This document shows positions 63,093 to 64,000 of a DNA stretch of 64,000 nt, one piece after another (the first letter of the stretch is position 1; each line of letters starts with the position of its first letter). The DNA is from Streptomyces shenzhenensis (lineage in GTDB: Bacteria; Actinomycetota; Actinomycetes; Streptomycetales; Streptomycetaceae). The stretch is taken from NCBI RefSeq assembly GCF_003688995.1, contig NZ_PENI01000002.1, positions 496,001-560,000 of the forward strand, in the 5' to 3' direction. The translations under genes were made by a program, and so were the position numbers. The notes beneath the pieces are model-generated. The model saw only the letters and a program-made list of their open reading frames with translations. It was not told where the DNA came from and made no database searches.

Positions 63093-63860
63093 CTAGAGGC
63101 GGCCCGCTTCCACGATCCGTCGCAGGAAGCGCCGGGTGCGCTCCTGCTGCGTGTCCTCGAAGACCTGCTCCGCGGTGCCCCGCTCCAGCACCACGCCACC
63201 GTCGAGAAAGCAGACCTGGTCGGCCACGTCCCGGGCGAAGCCCATCTCGTGCGTCGCCAGCACCATGGTCATGCCGTCGTTCTTCAGATCGCGGACCACG
63301 GTGAGCACTTCGCTCACCAGCTCGGGGTCGAGGGCCGCGGTGATCTCGTCGAGCAGCAGCAGCCGTGGGCGCACCGCCAGGGCCCGCACGATCGCCACCC
63401 GTTGCTGCTGGCCGCCGCTCAACCGGTCCGGATACGCCCGCGCCCTGTCGCCAAGACCGAGCCGCTCCAGCAGCGCCACGGCGCGCTCCTCCGCCTCCGC
63501 GCGCGTCACCCCGTGCACCCGGCGCGGGGCGAGCGTGATGTTCTCCAGCACCGTCATGTGCGGAAAGAGGTTGTACGCCTGGAAGACCACGCCGATACGG
63601 CGCCGTACCGCGTCCTGGTCGACCCCGGGGCCGGTGATCTCCTCGCCGTCCAGCCAGATCGCGCCGTCGTCGATCTCCTCCAGGAGATTGGCGCAGCGCA
63701 GCAGCGTCGACTTGCCGGAGCCGGAGGCGCCGATCAGCGCCGTGACCGTGTGCGGAGCGACCTCCAGACCGACGTTCCGCAGGACCACCGAGCCGCCGAA
63801 GGTCTTGCGGACGGACTCCATGCGCAGCACGGGGGAGCCGTCCGTGTGCGTGGTGCTCAT
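63093..63860 (-). CDS. Polar amino acid ABC transporter ATP-binding protein
   Basis: 255-residue ATPase of the GlnQ/HisP class. Walker A LIGASGSGKSTLLRCANLLE (~42), Q-loop VVFQAYNLFPHMTVLENI, signature LSGGQQQRVAIVRALA, Walker B LLLLDEITAALDPELV and H-loop MVLATHEMGFARDVAD. The ATG start at 63860 overlaps the stop of the permease gene (ATGA), so both are translationally coupled. Energises uptake of a polar or charged amino acid. Confidence 0.94.
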   Translation of the reverse strand: MSTTHTDGSPVLRMESVRKTFGGSVVLRNVGLEVAPHTVTALIGASGSGKSTLLRCANLLEEIDDGAIWLDGEEITGPGVDQDAVRRRIGVVFQAYNLFPHMTVLENITLAPRRVHGVTRAEAEERAVALLERLGLGDRARAYPDRLSGGQQQRVAIVRALAVRPRLLLLDEITAALDPELVSEVLTVVRDLKNDGMTMVLATHEMGFARDVADQVCFLDGGVVLERGTAEQVFEDTQQERTRRFLRRIVEAGRL

Positions 63861-64000
63861 ATCGCCCCTCCTTGGGCCCGCTGCCGGTCCATCCGGGCCG
63901 TCACCCAGTCCGTGCAGCGGGTCATCGGTATGGTCAGCGCGACGAAGACCAGTCCCGCGACGATGTACGGCGTGTAGTTGAGGCTGCGGCCCACGATGAT
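63857..64000 (-). CDS. Amino acid ABC transporter permease, C-terminal end
   Basis: The last 47 codons of a permease gene that enters from the right edge. The visible end has NYTPYIVAGLVFVALTIPMTR, the final membrane helix of HisM/GlnP-type permeases, and a short basic tail (DWVTARMDRQRAQGG). The stop overlaps the ATPase start by four bases. Confidence 0.88.
   Translation of the reverse strand: MIVGRSLNYTPYIVAGLVFVALTIPMTRCTDWVTARMDRQRAQGGAI

Overview
The window is chromosomal DNA from a Streptomyces species. The evidence is very high G+C with a strong G/C bias at third codon positions, many GTG starts, leaderless -10 boxes just before start codons, and families typical of the genus (DUF397, DUF5753-type regulators, DUF3068, DUF4184, DUF6343, PAC2, TerD). 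The order polA - rpsA - coaE - uvrB - terC - aroQ is, from memory, the core-chromosome order of S. coelicolor. I see no integrase, transposase, prophage or CRISPR array.

Layout. 1-3.6 kb: a branched-chain amino acid ABC operon (binding protein, LivH, start of LivM) on the minus strand. 4.2-7.0 kb: a hotdog thioesterase and an FdhF/YdeP-type molybdopterin oxidoreductase. 7.2-9.9 kb: polA. 9.9-11.6 kb: a C-skewed repeat tract, a small unknown protein and DUF4184. 11.6-14.9 kb: a strongly folded leader and a secreted lytic transglycosylase, then a 44-aa peptide and DUF3068. 14.9-18.5 kb: hrpB helicase and a methyltransferase. 18.6-24.6 kb: rpsA, a Tat-exported amine oxidase, PAC2, coaE and a TPR protein. 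24.7-31.7 kb: small accessory genes (methyltransferase, DoxX, S4 RNA-binding, UDGb glycosylase, proline iminopeptidase, RidA with two tiny followers, nucleotidyltransferase, a DUF7873-like protein). 31.8-32.15 kb: two tandem tRNA-like RNA modules in circularly permuted order, closed by a strong terminator. 32.4-38.5 kb: FUSC transporter, cytochrome P450, DUF899, ABC exporter. 38.8-41.4 kb: a WhiJ/BldB-type regulatory module with a 32-aa peptide gene. 41.6-48.5 kb: a gltD paralogue without gltB, membrane proteins, DUF2293, CBS, CorA and a methyltransferase. 48.8-53.5 kb: psuK-psuG, ogt, glycerophosphodiester phosphodiesterase and an MHYT sensor. 53.5-59.7 kb: uvrB, two TerD-family genes, and terC under a manganese riboswitch. 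60-64 kb: cation/proton antiporter, MHS transporter divergent from aroQ, and the end of a polar amino acid ABC operon.

How the genes work together. Three repair genes (polA, uvrB, ogt) each carry the same damage-promoter architecture, TTGTCAGTG-N8-TANNNT or a close variant, directly upstream of a leaderless start. This matches the RecA-independent PafBC-type motif of actinobacteria and suggests a local share of one DNA-damage regulon. TerD/TerC and the Ca2+/H+ antiporter form a metal and stress block. The MHS transporter and aroQ fit uptake and use of quinate or shikimate.

The most unusual element is at 31.8-32.1 kb. Two successive modules each read T-arm, acceptor 3' strand, short spacer, acceptor 5' strand, D-arm. 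In each, the acceptor strands (7 bp) and anticodon-type strands (5-7 bp) pair, and U8, A14, the G18G19 pair, a 15-48 Levitt-type pair and TTCRA T-loops are kept. They are either permuted tRNA genes or tandem tRNA mimics of the bacterial Y RNA type.
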